Source: DAOMOD01 sp964526035 (GTDB lineage Bacteria; Pseudomonadota; Gammaproteobacteria; Xanthomonadales; BPKI01). Taken from it: a DNA stretch of 6,355 nucleotides. Position numbers and translations under genes: made by a program. The notes beneath the pieces were generated by a model that saw nothing but the letters and a program-made list of their open reading frames with translations, ran no database searches and was not told the DNA's origin. Where the stretch lies: the NCBI GenBank assembly GCA_964526035.1, contig CAZGKE010000181.1, positions 1 through 6,355 of the forward strand, read 5' to 3'. Position 1 is the stretch's first letter, and each line of letters opens with the position of its first letter. This document shows positions 6,292 to 6,355 of the stretch, piece after piece.

Positions 6292-6355
6292 TTTGGGTTC
6301 GGTGGTCTCAGGGCTGGTCGGCAATTGCCGGGTTCGGTCGGTGAGGGTATCGACG
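6292..6355 (-). other. Run-up to trpA, open in the trpA frame; possible trpB tail or linker
   Basis: All 21 complete codons from 6354 to 6292 are sense codons in the trpA frame. They begin VDTLTDRTRQ and end PTSPETTEPK just before the chosen TrpA Met. Third positions are mostly G or C in this frame and less so in the other two. VDTLTD resembles the stretch that follows GRGDKD at the C-terminus of TrpB (E. coli IFTVHD), so this may be the end of trpB running in frame toward trpA. The competing minus frames stop at TGA 6308-6310 and at TGA 6288-6290; the latter overlaps the trpA ATG as ATGA. The window ends too soon to decide between them. Confidence 0.35.

Noticed and set aside
1..6355. CRISPR array, defence island, prophage, transposase, tRNA or novel multi-gene system
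   Set aside because: No regularly spaced repeats, tRNA-like folds or unexplained coding stretches. All substantial coding capacity is taken by six conserved genes, and the gaps are at most 197 bp.

Overview
The window is a compact run of housekeeping genes, all on the minus strand. In transcription order (right to left) they are trpA, accD, folC, a dedD-like SPOR gene, cvpA and purF, with purF cut by the left edge. The DNA is GC-rich with strong G/C preference at third codon positions. The order accD-folC-dedD-cvpA-purF is a classic gammaproteobacterial cluster. Having trpA directly ahead of accD, together with a GTAG-headed REP-type hairpin, points to the Xanthomonadales/Lysobacterales (Xanthomonas/Lysobacter relatives). 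The lineage is an inference from gene order and protein style; no rRNA or other marker is present.

Layout from the right edge. 6292-6355 holds the run-up to trpA and may be the tail of trpB. trpA (5479-6291) is followed after 66 bp by accD (4522-5412). A 141-bp gap with two different REP-like hairpins leads to folC (3094-4380). A 197-bp gap carries an inverted pair of the same REP family (3013-3080) and then a consensus TATAAT box (2925-2930). That box starts a second, tight unit: dedD (1961-2896), cvpA (1414-1944) and purF (1-1403, partial), with gaps of 16 and 10 bp.

The genes cover the last step of tryptophan synthesis, the first committed step of fatty-acid synthesis (acetyl-CoA carboxylase transferase subunit), folate polyglutamylation, a septal peptidoglycan-binding protein, an inner-membrane protein, and the first committed step of purine synthesis. 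The folate made by FolC feeds purine synthesis. Otherwise the grouping looks like conserved synteny rather than one pathway. The repeats between accD/folC and folC/dedD, plus the TATAAT box, suggest two transcription units or a transcript processed at these points.

I found no exotic system, CRISPR array, transposase, tRNA or rRNA. The points worth a second look are the REP-like elements sitting against or inside stop codons, the tandem SPOR domains of the DedD-like protein, and the trpA reading frame that stays open to the window edge with TrpB-tail-like residues.
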